Shown: positions 13,000-25,620 of the stretch, in pieces
Layout of the letters: the number at the start of each line of letters is the position of its first letter
Numbering within the stretch: the first letter of the stretch is position 1
DNA from: Tigriopus japonicus
Taxonomy: Eukaryota; Arthropoda; Copepoda; Harpacticoida; Harpacticidae
DNA: 64,000 nt
Reading direction: 5' to 3'
NCBI GenBank assembly: GCA_010645155.1
Contig: CM021314.1
Span: forward strand, 6,141,268-6,205,267
Made by a program: the position numbers and the translations under genes
Notes under the pieces: generated by a model
The model's database searches: none
Seen by the model: only the letters and a program-made list of their open reading frames with translations
What the model was told of the DNA's origin: nothing

Positions 13000-13035
13000 A
13001 CTGATGTTTCTGTGTTGGTGAATCTTGATTTTATA
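13000..13035 (-). promoter_or_regulatory. Core promoter: TATA box and TCAGT initiator
   Basis: On the minus strand TATAAAA occupies 13035-13029 and an arthropod-type initiator TCAGTAC lies at 13004-12998. The initiator A at 13002 is 33 nt from the first T of the TATA box. This predicts a 5' UTR of about 60 nt before the ATG at 12941. The arrangement supports the chosen first exon. Confidence 0.65.
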
Positions 13036-16000
13036 CCTAATCCAGTTTTCGTTTTCCCCCCGGATTGTCCCCTCCCTTGTTGCCTGGTGGACAGTGCTGA
13101 AGTGGTCGTCTTCGTCTCGATTTTCATTCTTCGCTTCCTCGCCTTGATTTAGGCTGGACAGACGAGTTAGGAAACGAATTCCTGGTCAATTCGTCTTCTT
13201 CTTCTTCTTCTTCCACGTATGTACTTACCGGACCCATGTTACTCTTCCTCGCTCTTCCTTTTCTTCTTCATAATCTTAATCCAGACCAGAACTTGAAGTC
13301 TCTTCACCCAAAGCCAACCAACTTCAAACCATCCTGGAACGTTGCTCATGGTAAGAGATGGATGCAAGAGCGAAAAGTTCTTCTTGATCCACATTGTCCA
13401 AGCGTCGAGCCATTGAAGGACCTAAATCTGATATTCGATACTTCCCAGATCTGACACTTTGAGCTTGACTGGTTCCATCCATCCATCCATCTTCGATGAC
13501 CATTCAATGATGACCTCGCCAACTTACTCTTTATCATCTTAGTCATACTGATTGCACATAAAGGGATATTTGACGACAAAGAAATTGAATTCGAACATGA
13601 AGTTTCTTGAGCTTGAAAATCTTGTCACACTGATCATATGAGCTCTTGAATACAATCCTCGGAATCGAACGATTTGTGACTCGATTTCGAAAACGATGTA
13701 AATACAAAGGGAGGTATTCGGCTGGTTGGAATTGCTAACAAGATAGATTGGCCATCGTTGGTTAAAGAATTCCTCCACGAACACCACATCCCAATTTTAG
13801 TACGCATGTATGTACGACTATTTCCTTCCGTTGTTACTTTTTTGCCCCTCTCCTGGACGTCTCGGTTATTCCCATTCAGTTCTGATAATCTTGCCGTTTG
13901 TTTTACTTTCTTTCAAGTGGCATGTGCCACACTTGCTAATACTCATGATGAGGTTTTGCAATATTTGATTACGATTCCAGTCACATTCGACCTTCTTTCC
14001 TTATGACTCACACTTTCAATGGAACAAAAGTCTGCTAGAGGCCATGCAAGCAAGCAACATATCTAGTCGCCCCATATCTTTGGAGTAGCACTTGTCAATG
14101 GGACTCAGTTGCAGGGCAGACCGACCACTTTTGAATTGAATTGACGGGTAGACATCAAGTCGTTTTGCAAATCTTCCCCACTTGGATGGCTTGGTAGATT
14201 CAAGTACTGTAAAGGCTTCTTTTTTTCTTTTGTAATGGTGATATGAATAAAGCATTGTGATGTACCATGTGCACATTGAGTTAGCTAGTCTATGGAGACA
14301 TGACAAGATATGACAAACAATTGGGCTAATCAAATGGGTGGGATGTGGTGGGAAGTCGATTTTGAGGATCAGATTGGCGGAACAATAGAAAATGTGTTGG
14401 AAGAGGTCAGATCCTGTCTGAGATGTCATGATCAGTCGAAATAATCTGTCCAGACACGTTAAGCATATTGGCATCCTTTTTCTTTGGCTTAGCAAATTTA
14501 TTTTGTAAATCCGTATATATGCAAACACGTTCTCCTGTGGGTGGTTGGGATAGCAAATTGTACTCAGTAAATTTTTCATTCCCCTCTGAAACAGTTGTAC
14601 TTTTCATTCCAAGTAAGATCTAAATGTACCAATGAAAGGGTTTGCAAACTCAATCTTTTTCTTTTTCAGTACCCCAAGTATCTCATTTAACCCTCTTTAA
14701 GGCTTAGTCAGAATTAAAACACGCGAAAAAAAAACCAACAAAAGCGTGTTGCACGACAAGTGGGTCAATTGCAAATGCGATTTGCATACTTCCAAATCTG
14801 ACTTGTGTGCCGAATTCACCCATATTCGGTTGTGGTCAGACCCTCGACAGGGTTGTCATCGTGGACTTGGCGTTGGCTCACAGCATGGCGGCAACATGGC
14901 TGATCTTCAAAGCGTGAACCTCTTTTTGACGAGATCCAAGTTGACACTTGCATTCCAGACCACAAGGACGAGAGCAAAGGAAGCAACCAGGATCGAGGAG
15001 TGACTGGAAATTCACGACAAATCTTGATTTCAAACAAAGACATCGACACACAACGTTGGGAGTCATCATCAAAATGAAGTTCTTCAACAAGAGAAGGAAT
15101 AATCGTTTGCCGAGTGTTAAAAGTCCATTGAGCTAGTAAAATGGAAAAGAAATAGTCACTGGTATCTTCATGAATGATCCACAATTCGTCCACAAACGTC
15201 CTTAATATTTGTATAAATGAAACGTTCTCTGATTTAAGGTAACAAAAGTGGCGCTTTGAAGAAGTTATTTCCATGTTGAGATCGATCAGTACCATATAAT
15301 AACAATAAGACTGCAATTAATAGCGGATATGTTTTCAGATACTAAAATAATCTTATTTTGGCATAGACATTTGACTCACGCCCACCACTCAAGTCTCAAG
15401 AGCAAATCAAGGATGTGCTTTGTTTGAATGGGAAAAGGCGCTTCACTGATCAGAGACCTCTAAATGTAACATAATGCTGGGTATCTTGGATGATTCGGGA
15501 TGAATCTGGAAGACTGGAACCACCCTCTTCAACGTCAGAGAATCAAAGTGAGGAGACGATTCTTGGAATTGTTTGGGTGGTCAAATTAAAAAGAAACAGG
15601 AAGCAAGTTTCGGTTACGATGGGGTGAAATGATAACGAATGTAGAACCAAACTAAGTGACAGATTTGATGCTTCAATATTGGATGTTTTTAACGGACTAA
15701 GAGGAAAACAAACGGGAATCATTCATGAAGTACCCAATTCCAGAGAAGAATAGGGGATTTGCCACATTCGATCCACATGGGACAATAAAAGAACAGAAAT
15801 AGAGCACGTACTATTTTCTATTTAAATCCGGGAGAAACAACACTCAATTTCAATTTGATAACATGTTATTTGCAACATACAAGATTAAGAATACCAAACC
15901 ACCGTAGCAATGAATGTGAAACACCGAAAACGACAGTTTGCGATGAAATTGCTGCTGCCTTTAGAATCCGTCACTTTATGCGGAGTTTTACGCGGCAAAT

Positions 16001-16425
16001 AACCGAGCGCGCTCAAGAACCTTAATAGTTCATTTGAAACTCTCTCACTAGATGGCGCTCATTCTTCAGCAAGCGGATCTACGATTTCTTTGTGCTTGTA
16101 GGTGGCGCCTCTTGTGGCTCAAACAGTTACTTTTGTAAAGTGGAATGTTGCGAAATATGAAAGGAAATGATCAAATATAGCTAAATCTTTTCATGCCTTC
16201 TTCGATCTTTGCTTTATGTTAGAATTAATGGGTACCTTAGTTTGTGTGCGTAAGAGCCAACCTGTGTAAATACTGAGGTTTTGTTGAGCGACTTATCACA
16301 CTTTGAAGAAGAATGCAAGGTGCCTTTTTTGTCTGAGGGGTGAGCAATCTGGGCCAAATGTGGGCAATGAAGTGCCAGAAGAGTTAAAAGCCGAGCTAAT
16401 TTGCCAATAGTCATTTCGAGTTACA
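13036..16425. other. Intergenic region between divergent genes
   Basis: It separates the minus-strand secreted-protein gene from the plus-strand astacin gene. It holds a CTT microsatellite at about 13194-13213 and two divergent splice-donor-like sites near 13229 and 13351 (see findings). The 187-aa minus-strand frame at 14016-14579 and the 166-aa one at 14816-15316 show no domain. A weak TATA-like TTAAAAG near 16384 and an initiator-like TCATTT near 16412 sit just before the astacin ATG; if used, the 5' UTR would be very short. Confidence 0.5.
13194..13213. repeat. (CTT)n microsatellite
   Basis: About six and a half CTT units, 150-200 bp upstream of the TATA box of the minus-strand secreted-protein gene. 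Confidence 0.85.
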
Positions 16426-17822
16426 ATGGAGAGGATCTCCATTGTCTTGATCTTCAGTCTATTTTTCCTTCCACTTGCCAAAGGACAAGTGGAAAAAGGT
16501 GGATATTTTCCCAAAGTTCCCGATTTGCCCCCAGAGATTGATCCCGGGATATTTGTCGTCTTTGACAATGTGTCTCATATTGAAAAAGCTATTCTGAAGA
16601 AAGATATCATTGGCCATCCATTAGAAGAGGATGATGGGAAATTCCTGTTTGATGAAGCATCCGAATTATTTGACCCTAACAAGGATGTGGACGTGTTTGA
16701 GGGTGACCATTTTGAGGGTGACATTTTTGGTGTGAGTGTGTCATCCCTTGGGGAGTTTGTGGATGATAGCGATGAGTTGCTCGTTCGCAATGCCGTGGTG
16801 AACAACTTCCAAAAATGGCCTGGGGGAAGGATCCCTTACGTGATTTCAAGTTCCTTTTCCCAGAGGGACCGAACCATCTTATATCGGGCGATGAAGGAGT
16901 TCGAAAAACACAGCTGTATTAGATGGGAGCCCAAGGATCGGTTAAGGGACCAGGACTACGTCCATATTATCCCAGATTCAGGCTGTTACAGTCGAGTAGG
17001 TCGAGGAGGGAGTGGAGCACAGATCTTGTCTTTGGGTAAGTGATTACAACGATCGAACTAAAAGTGGGGGATCTATTCAGGGTGATGATACGATCAAATT
17101 TAGGCCAGGGATGCGTGAATGTTGGAACAGCGATCCATGAGATGCTCCATGCGGCCGGATTTTGGCACGAACAATCCCGACCTGATCGAAACGATTACAT
17201 CCAAGTGGTGTGGGCCAACATCAAGGCCGGATATGAGGACAACTTTGCGCGATATGATCGAGGAGAGGTTTCAACGTTGGAGCTCGAGTATGACACGCAA
17301 AGTGTCATGCATTACAGCTCGAGGGCATTCACCAAAAATGGCCAGAACACCATCGTTCCATTGAGCTCGGTCAACCAGGCCGCAAAGTTGGGCCAGCGAA
17401 TTGGATTTAGCCATTTGGATTTGAAGAAACTCAACCGTTTGTATGAGTGTCCCAAAACGGGCGAAACTCTCCCCCAGGAATGCAAGGACTTTTACTCCAA
17501 AGGGCTGTGCTACTCCTGGTTCAATCAAAATGGCTGTTTCGAGCACAAGGAGTACATGGAGGCAAAATGTCCGAAAACATGCGGCTTTTGTCACGTCGAT
17601 TGTGTGGATAAAGAGGAATCCTGTGCGTCCTTGGCTCTTTTCAAAGGCCAGTGTGACATTGATCCTGAGTACATGCATGAGAACTGCCCGAGATCCTGTG
17701 GGATCTGCCATAAATTCTATGACCGAGGACTTATTCACCCGGCAACCAACCTTGGAGGCACACATGGTCCCTCGTGGGCAATTCTTTTGACTGTTCTAGT
17801 GTTCATTCTGTGTCTTTTGTAA
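16426..17822 (+). CDS. Astacin (M12A) zinc metalloprotease with two ShKT domains and C-terminal anchor signal
   Basis: Exons 16426-17035 and 17104-17822 join across a 68-bp GTAAGT...TAG intron in phase 1, giving 442 residues. The join restores the conserved SLGQGC segment. In order: a signal peptide of about 20 residues; a propeptide with FEGDIFG at 96-102, matching the family's FxGD aspartate switch (D99 would occupy the catalytic zinc in the zymogen); catalytic domain starting near 121 with WPGGRIPYVI at 131-140; the zinc site HEMLHAAGFWHE with ligands H215, H219 and H225 and base E216; the Met-turn SVMHY at 270-274, with Tyr274 the astacin zinc/transition-state Tyr. Two six-cysteine ShKT modules follow (330-366 and 370-405). 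Residues 427-442 are hydrophobic and end the protein, fitting a GPI signal or a short anchor. A secreted or cell-surface endopeptidase is expected; substrates are unknown. A variant AATATA lies at 17860-17865 as a weak poly(A) candidate. Confidence 0.95.
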
Positions 17823-20800
17823 GTTTCTAAAACGTAGTCCAGAGTGGCTGGCAAAGAAAAATATACCAATCCGAACTTTTAGGCTGCTCTATCCATGTAA
17901 TCCATGAAACATTCTTGGAACGTGTTGCCTTCAAATTTGTCATAACCATTTGTTTCTCCCAAACTCCCATTTATTGTCGGAAAACCAGGCCCAGAACTGC
18001 AAGACAAGGTCGTCCAAAAAATCTGCATTAGTCACTTACAAAAAGACATTCGAATCCTCTTTTTGTGGTAAATCCCCCTTCTTTTCTATGCGTATTACTT
18101 TGGTTTCTTTGTTGCACATCGTAAAGCCGCCATGAAGGCGTGGTCAAGGCATGAATTTAATTAATTGAAATGTCACTGTCATGACAATGTACTTAACACT
18201 CGGGCCGAGCATTTGCAATGGTTCGACCAGATATCCAGTTTGCAACAAGTCGTGAGCCATTAGTGACCATTACGGGCCGTTTTCTTTTAATCATCCCTGA
18301 CAAAAGAAGCCAGTCACCTTTTATTTGGGGCGTCTCATAATAACCAGGCATCTCGACAGCATAATAGAACTAACCTCCATCCAACAATTGCAACAAAATG
18401 GTTCACATCCCGGGGAAGACCGTGACACGTCGCGTTTTAAATGACCGTTTGGGGTCTCCAATGTTGGCCAAATTGTCAAAATAGTCCAGCATGAATGGGT
18501 GTCCAAATTACGAAGCCTGGAACCCCCAAATGCATTCAAAAGAGCGACTAATTGACATTTTTGAGGAAACCACCATGTGTTCGGGAGCTGAATCAAGCTT
18601 AGCGCAATAGCTCACAGTAGAATTAGGGCTTCGATCCTTTCAGATGTGAAGGTAATGGCAATCGAGATCAGGAAGAATGGTTACTTTGGGCTTTGAATCT
18701 AACGCTTTGGCTGCCGTCCCATGTTTATATTCATACAATTCAATTCGAGGTCGCCATGCTTCATTTGACCGATGTTATCTCGACTTGTGATCTGATTAAA
18801 ACTCATTTACTACCCGTTGGATGAAAGTAGGACGTACGTTCCACGCAATAAACTAAAGCCATGATCCAATCACGTTTGGAGGAGTCGTTACGATGAGAAC
18901 ATTAATCCGGATCAAGATCAAGATGAACAAACATCCGCATCACTTTCGTCATCCATCTATGCCAATTTCGAACCTCCCGGTGACTCTTCGAGACTCAAAC
19001 CAACGCAACCCTAATGGTTTGGTCAAAGCCAAGAGCCTCCATTGATCATTCTCAACAAGTTGATTGCTTTGAGTCAATTCGGTCAGTTCTGCAACGTGTT
19101 AGAGTGGATTGGATTGGACTGGACTGGACTACATACTGGAGTACTCGGCGATTCATCCCATCTCATTAGTATTGTCAGACATGAATGGAGAGATAACTGG
19201 AGTCAATGGGCCCCAACGAGACCGCCAAATGGACAGACTGAACCGAGATCACTATCGAGAATGACCGTTTGTGAAACATGACGATGATGAGATTTATGGG
19301 TGGTCTTCAAATTGATCATGATTCCTGAGTGTAGCTACGCTGGATATTTTGTATTCAGAAGCTGTGCCGAGATTGTTGTGTGTGTCAGTTGTTCTTGAGC
19401 TCGGATTTCCTGTTCTCGTCCGCCCAAAGGACTTGAGAAGAGAATTCCTCTCATCTATCCATCCAACAACCCTTCGGTCTTACTTTCTGGCTGGCCTTTG
19501 GATGGATTCTCTAGTCCCAAGTTGATCCCATTAACAAGACGAAGGGGAGAAAGGGACACTGGAGAGAGGGTTAAGTGAAGAGGAATTGATATTTATTCTC
19601 TTCACGGTCGTGGTATCATCCGGAAAGGAAATGCAGTATGCTCACGGAAAGGCAAATCCCTGCCACGTTCTCTCTTATCTCTCGGATTTAAGTTGTGGAT
19701 GGCGATATTCCTAGTTGTAGGGACAGTATGGTAAGAAAAGCAAAGCAAGTCCAGTTGAAGATAATTTTTGATTGAATGCAAATAGTAGTTGACAAGGCAA
19801 AGGCCTCCAATTGACGCAGTTCATTTAACCGTTATTAAACAATGGAGTTGACAACAAAATCGTTCCAAGGGTGGCGATGTGCCATTCCTCTAAAGCCAAA
19901 ACGACCAGAGTATCACCTCTCTCACTTCAAAGGACAAATTGAAATATAAAAAAAGCGTGTCAAGGAGAGCTCATCAATGACCATTCCCAGTGACACAATG
20001 TTTAAAAGACATAAGAATTATTGTAATACCTTTCTGCCTCTAGATGTTTATTCTCAACACGGTCGAGTACAATAGTTTTCTTTTCAACGTCATACGTTTT
20101 ATTTTGATTTTGCACATTCTTCTTTTTCCAAGAAAAAATGAGACAAGTTTTAAATCCGCTACGACTGCCTGATGGACTAAATTGAATTAATCAAAGTTTC
20201 ACAGTTTCACTTGAGGTTCTGGAAGTGACGAATACAGATGTGGGAATATAACTAGTTCCACCAAAGGTTCCAGTGCACGGATTCAACGTTCTCGCTCGGA
20301 ACTGTGGCCAAATGAAGGGAAAGGAAGTAAAAGTTTCATTGAGCTGAATCGACAAGGATTCCTTTTTTTTACGCAAGATTCCTCGGGCTTGAAGGTTCAT
20401 TTATCTAAAGGATTGAAAAAGGCTCATTTTGTGATCTGTGTTTTTCTTTGCACAAAAACCCTACGTTAGATAGATGATCTGTCAAAAATAAAGATGGATT
20501 TTACTCTTTCTAGTCATTCGGACAAAGTCAGTCATCGTATGCTTCCTGCAAACACTTTTGAATCAACCAGTCTTTGAAGTTCAGGTTGTAGAACATGCCA
20601 CAATATCATTGGATTAGTCCCATTTCGAGCACAAGGTAGCATTCTTGAAGTGTTCCACATCCCAGGAAAGGCGAAATAGAACCGTCTTCACGAATGTCGA
20701 AGCAATGGTCCAACGAGTGCAATGGTGACAGGCTCTTAAGGTCTTCAAAAAGGAAGAGGATAATCGAAATCCACAAGAGACAAGATCCAGTTCGAGAGTG

Positions 20801-23800
20801 TTCTCTTTCCCTCATTGATAAGAGATGAGGCCATACAAATGCCCGAAATGTTCCAGTTCCGCACAGGAAATGAGCTCAGCTCTCAGGTGTGCTTGGGAAT
20901 CTGGAACACAAAGTCGAATTCATAATGGGAATAATGCGTCGTTGTTTCTTTTTAGACCTCGGGACGAAGCCAACCAAGGAGGAACCACGTTTGGAGCCTT
21001 TAAACAGTGGGATTTTAATTGCATAATTCCAAATTTATGGACCCATTGGGATGAGCAGGATTATCTTACCGCAGAGTTCTTCATAAAAACCGTAGCGTAG
21101 CTACTGTCTGATTTATGGGACGACGTTACCCCGGTTTCTGAAAAGCAAGAATGTGGGGGACTTAAATCAAATGTATAATCGCCAAAGTTCCGGTATAAAA
21201 TGTCTATTGAATCTTATTACGTATTATTCTTGTCTGCGTACCGTGGTTGTCCAGTTTCCTCCCGTTGCGATTTGGACAACATCTTTAATACCCACAAAGG
21301 AAGACAACGAAGGGGGAAGCATCCCAGATATTCCTGAGGCAAAGGGCTCTCGAGGGCTTAATCCTTAATCCACGGATGTGGCCGAAGATATGCAATTGAC
21401 GGGCTTAAGACCAGATGACCAAGGTTTTCGCCGCTCCTCTCTGTTGAGTGAGTGAGTGGGTGGCTGAGTGAGGAACTTGCGTCGGTCAAACTTTCAAGAA
21501 ATGGGAATAGATCTCGTGAAGCTTTTGTTCCACGATCCCGAAGTCGACTGAAGGCGATCTGGGAAACCTTTTTCTAGAAAACCGACGCACGAGCGAACGC
21601 CGGAGAACGTACGAGCTACAGGAACCACGAAAATCAAGCCGAGGATGAACGAGGAAGAAGGTGAACCTGGGGAAAAGCCTTCAGAGGGAACGCGGGTGGG
21701 ACAGGGGGGCGGATGGCCGTACGGTTTTCCTAGATAGTTTGATAATAAGGATGTTCACAGATGGCGCACCTTGAGCTTGGACATTTATTAGGCAACTTTT
21801 CTCAATTCATTAGTGCTAAAGAATATTGTGGTTGGGTAGTGTGTCAAAAGAGCGACCGTGTTTGGTTCCGATTCGATCGGAACTTAAAAGAAACAATGAA
21901 ATGGAATACTGCATCTGATAGATTTTAATGGGAGCACCTTGGAACTCCATGAAGACATGAAATATATTATAGAGGAACTTCTAGAACAAGGCACAGCTTT
22001 CTCATACTTTGTTGAAGACTTTGGAAGAGTCAACAACACAGCAAACACACTTTGAAGCACTCATGGTAGTGCCTTTACTTTGTTTAGAAAATGTTCATGT
22101 TGTTGGCTCAGAATTGTTCGGACCTTGTTTCTTCTTAAAGAAAACGACAAGAGGACCTTCGACAAACTTTTGACCTTCGTGTTTTTAGGAAGTGGTACCC
22201 AAGAGAACCCTGCTCATATTTGAGTTTCTTGGAAGAGAAGACCTCAAGTCCAATAGTTTGAATGAAACAAAAACCAATGGTGACATATTTAAGCCCCTTG
22301 GCAAGAAAAAGGACGTTTCAACAATCACAAACCAAAAAGAGAAAAGGGGAGAAACGGACGGAGAGGGAAAAAGCAAAAAGGGATCCATTTAGCTTCATCG
22401 CGTTCCTCAAAGTTTTGGTTTCATTCCCAACCTCAAAGTGCAAAAGCCTTTTATGTGGTGGGACATAGGACCCTGTTTCATGCTTGAACATTCCTCAAAC
22501 AGGCGGGAACATTAATGACGAAATCTGGCCCTGGTTTTGAAACGAATTTTGCGCATGGATTTTATGCATTTCATTCTGAATGTTCTGCCCTTTCAATATG
22601 AACTGTTAATAAAAAAGTTTCTTAAAATAACCCTTTTTGATTTTCTTTCGTCATTTGATATCTTGAATCAACCGGTGGATTTGTCTCAAGTCTATTTTTT
22701 CTCCATGTCGAGCTATTCTCGTTTCCTGTTCTAGCGAATGAATGTCACAATGGATTATACTTCCAAGGTTCAGTCAACATCATCTCTGCCAATGGGGGTG
22801 ATTATGGGTCAGACATAGGGAACGAACGTTCTGAAGAGATCACCCCTGATATGTGGACAGCTGCCATCACGACGAATGTTTTTCTCTTGAATGGAAGGAA
22901 ATATTTTGTGGTCAAGGCGATGAAAGGATCACTAGGAAAGAAAGGTTTGAGCTCAACCCTCTGACTCTCTTCATCCTGCCAAGAAAATCTAGAGCACCCC
23001 CAATGAGTCAAAGAATGGCAGTTGTGTTGGATTGGAATTAATAGATGATAGTGATTCAGTCGGAGGGTTTCAAGGCTCATTGTTTATGATTTGAATTTGG
23101 AGATGGCAAGTGTCATCGTAAAATGCTTTTATGGGAGAAGATATAGCTCACAAGCAGAACACTTGGCTGAAGTCGTACATCCCTCATAAGAATATGCATT
23201 AAAGGTATTTTCTAAAACCTGAATATAACCGTGGCATGTGAGAAAACTTTTTTAATTAGTCCGAAAATATTTTCTAGAGTAATTTAAATCGATCTGGAGT
23301 TAAATGGTTAGATTTTTTGCAAAATCATTTTAACTCAATTTTGACATTATTCTTTGAATGCAAAATATTTTGTCAAAAATATTGTTCTCATTCAACTGCT
23401 CGAATTGACTACATTCTAAAAGTACTCAAATCAAATGATTCAAACCTCACTTTAATGCAAACTGAAACATCGATGCAACTTTTTTATACCTGTGAGTTAC
23501 TGAATCAAAACTTTTTCAATATATCACCAAACTTGGGTTACTGAAGTTTCTGGTCAGTTCGTAATATTCCAAGTAACCTCTTGTATATGGGCAAAAACGG
23601 CAACCCAAGTTATTTTTTTACCCCTGAGAATATCTTTTTGAGTGGTCCAAGAGACAATACCAAGTATTTCCTATCATCATTATCGTCCTCATCATCCAAG
23701 CCTATCGCACTATATGAGTACGAGAATGTTCTGTATCTGGTTTGAGGTTCCTCTTCTCGGTCTGAAGTGTGGGAAGACTGGAATCAAAGCGAGCGATTGG

Positions 23801-25579
23801 CAGCATCCAAGCCAAAGGTTTGTTGTATTCTCTAGCTTGTTGGTCACCCATACCAGCAGGCCCTCATGACTAAATGGTGTTCATTTGAATGTAAATTCGA
23901 TAGGGCCGATTTGTTTCATTCAATTTAGCATTCGATTCCACCCGGGGAGCTTCAACAGGCAATGTTGTTGGCCATCTTTCAAATACAGAGAAAATGAACA
24001 ACCATCGGAAACGTTGCAGAATATGGACCATGGCCATCACGCCAAAGAGGTAAGAAGGGTAAGTCGAATAAAAAACTGTATACCCGGTAATTAATTTCCG
24101 CGATTGAAATGCACATTTTCTACAAAGCCTCAGCGACTCATTTGAATGATGAGGACCCCAAGTACATTGTCCAAGTTGGATATGCAGATGCAACAGATGG
24201 TTCTTCCTCCCCATTCATATTCACATTCCGCGTTCTTCTCGTACTACAATCCAACAATGCGGAAGCCACTTCTCCCTGGGTTGGGCATGGACACCATTAG
24301 TGAATGTGTAGCTGCTGTCTCGGACCTCAGCAGTCATAAAACCCACAGTCTCGCATATATACGGTGGAATACCCAGTCCTTGGGTGGGTGAGAGTGAGGC
24401 TAGAAAGCCGAATGGTGAACCATCCCTGTCTTGTGGGACGGAGGCGGCCATCCCAACTGAATATGTCCGTACGTGGTAGACGGATGATTGCGAATGAGTC
24501 AAATGTTTTGTCATGCAGATCGAGGGTCACCAACGGGCGTTTCTCAGGCCGACTACCCCAAGGGGTGATGGTGCTTCTAGAGGTCACCAACGACCCATGG
24601 GAGAATGGCTTGAACTCTTCACTGTCCTGCCAAGTTCCACACAGAAGATGATTATTTGAGCTAAAATATGCGGAAGATGACCAACGTTCTTCCGCGTTCA
24701 ATTGGGTCAACTCTCTTTCCACTTTACTGGACGATGATAAGTCTTCATTTTTCTCGTCCAAAAATGAGTTAGCTAGCCTAAAAAGCTATGGCTAGCTTTA
24801 ACTAGTCGAGGTTGATCAAAGTGTTAGCCGCTTAATTTTAGTAAGAAGGCAATCCCAAAGCATTTCTGGGTCTGGCTTTGGCGAGACAAATGCTCTGCTT
24901 TCTTTGCTTGCTATTGTTATTGATCTTTTGATAGTTAATCTAACATGCAGATGAAATGAAAGTTTGTACCCATTCATTCGTTCCCCATCCCATTGCAATT
25001 CATTATGCTAAAAGTCTTGCTCACTCAACAACGAGTTTTCTGTGTCTGAGTAAGTAACAATTCAACGTTGTCTCGTGAAAATTGTAGTAGGTAGAATCTG
25101 GGCTTTATGTAAAGTAGGGACGACGGAAGAGTCCCTTTTGATCCCAAAGCCATCTGCGTCCTATTCCGAGTCCCTTAGTCAGCCATCCTGACCCCAAGGG
25201 ATCAAACTTGTATAGAGAGCACAGTGGGGAAATCTCAGTGGTAGTATGTTGAAGTAGCCGTCGTTGGGAATCAAGGACCTAAAACAAAAGAGCCGTGTTT
25301 TTTGGTTGGGGTGTCACTGCTCCAATTGAAATGGATTCCAAGTCTGAGAGTGAGTGGCAAATGGACAAAAAGTCTCGTCAAATGGAACGTGAAGGATTTC
25401 CCCAACGGACCCGAACCGATTTGCAACGTGGGAGAGCGGCATAAAAAGTGACCCCCTTTGAATTTTGATCCGCTTCTTTGTTTCTACGAGTATGAGGGGG
25501 GAGGAGATCCTTGGACAAAAAACTCAAAGTGCATTCAGATTCGTGGTAACTCGATTTAGTTGGATAAGCTTTGCGCCAA
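17823..25579. other. Gene-free interval
   Basis: About 7.7 kb between the astacin and EF-hand genes. No recognisable coding region. Minus-strand frames near 20191-20815 and a plus-strand frame at 20825-21100 look mildly protein-like but match nothing I know. There is a small imperfect inverted repeat at 24768-24802. Confidence 0.55.
24768..24802. repeat. Small imperfect inverted repeat
   Basis: GTTAGCTAGCC and, on the other side of an 11-nt spacer, GGCTAGCTTTAAC form an imperfect hairpin with a two-base bulge. Function unknown. Confidence 0.5.
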
Positions 25580-25585
25580 TTTATT
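25580..25585 (-). terminator. Putative poly(A) signal of the EF-hand gene
   Basis: AATAAA on the minus strand, 36 nt past the stop codon at 25621. A short 3' UTR would result. Confidence 0.55.
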
Positions 25586-25620
25586 CCCTTTTTTCGATGA
25601 ACTAGATATTGATAGTGATT

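Noticed and set aside
14016..14579. 187-aa minus-strand open frame
   Set aside because: No family features, no nearby promoter or splice support, and irregular composition typical of a chance frame.
17271..17765. 164-aa minus-strand open frame
   Set aside because: Antisense to the astacin catalytic and ShKT region, with no domain of its own.
20825..21100. Plus-strand frame starting MRPYKCPKC, reminiscent of a zinc finger
   Set aside because: Only one CxxC pair with no histidine pair at finger spacing; the rest is unlike zinc-finger proteins.
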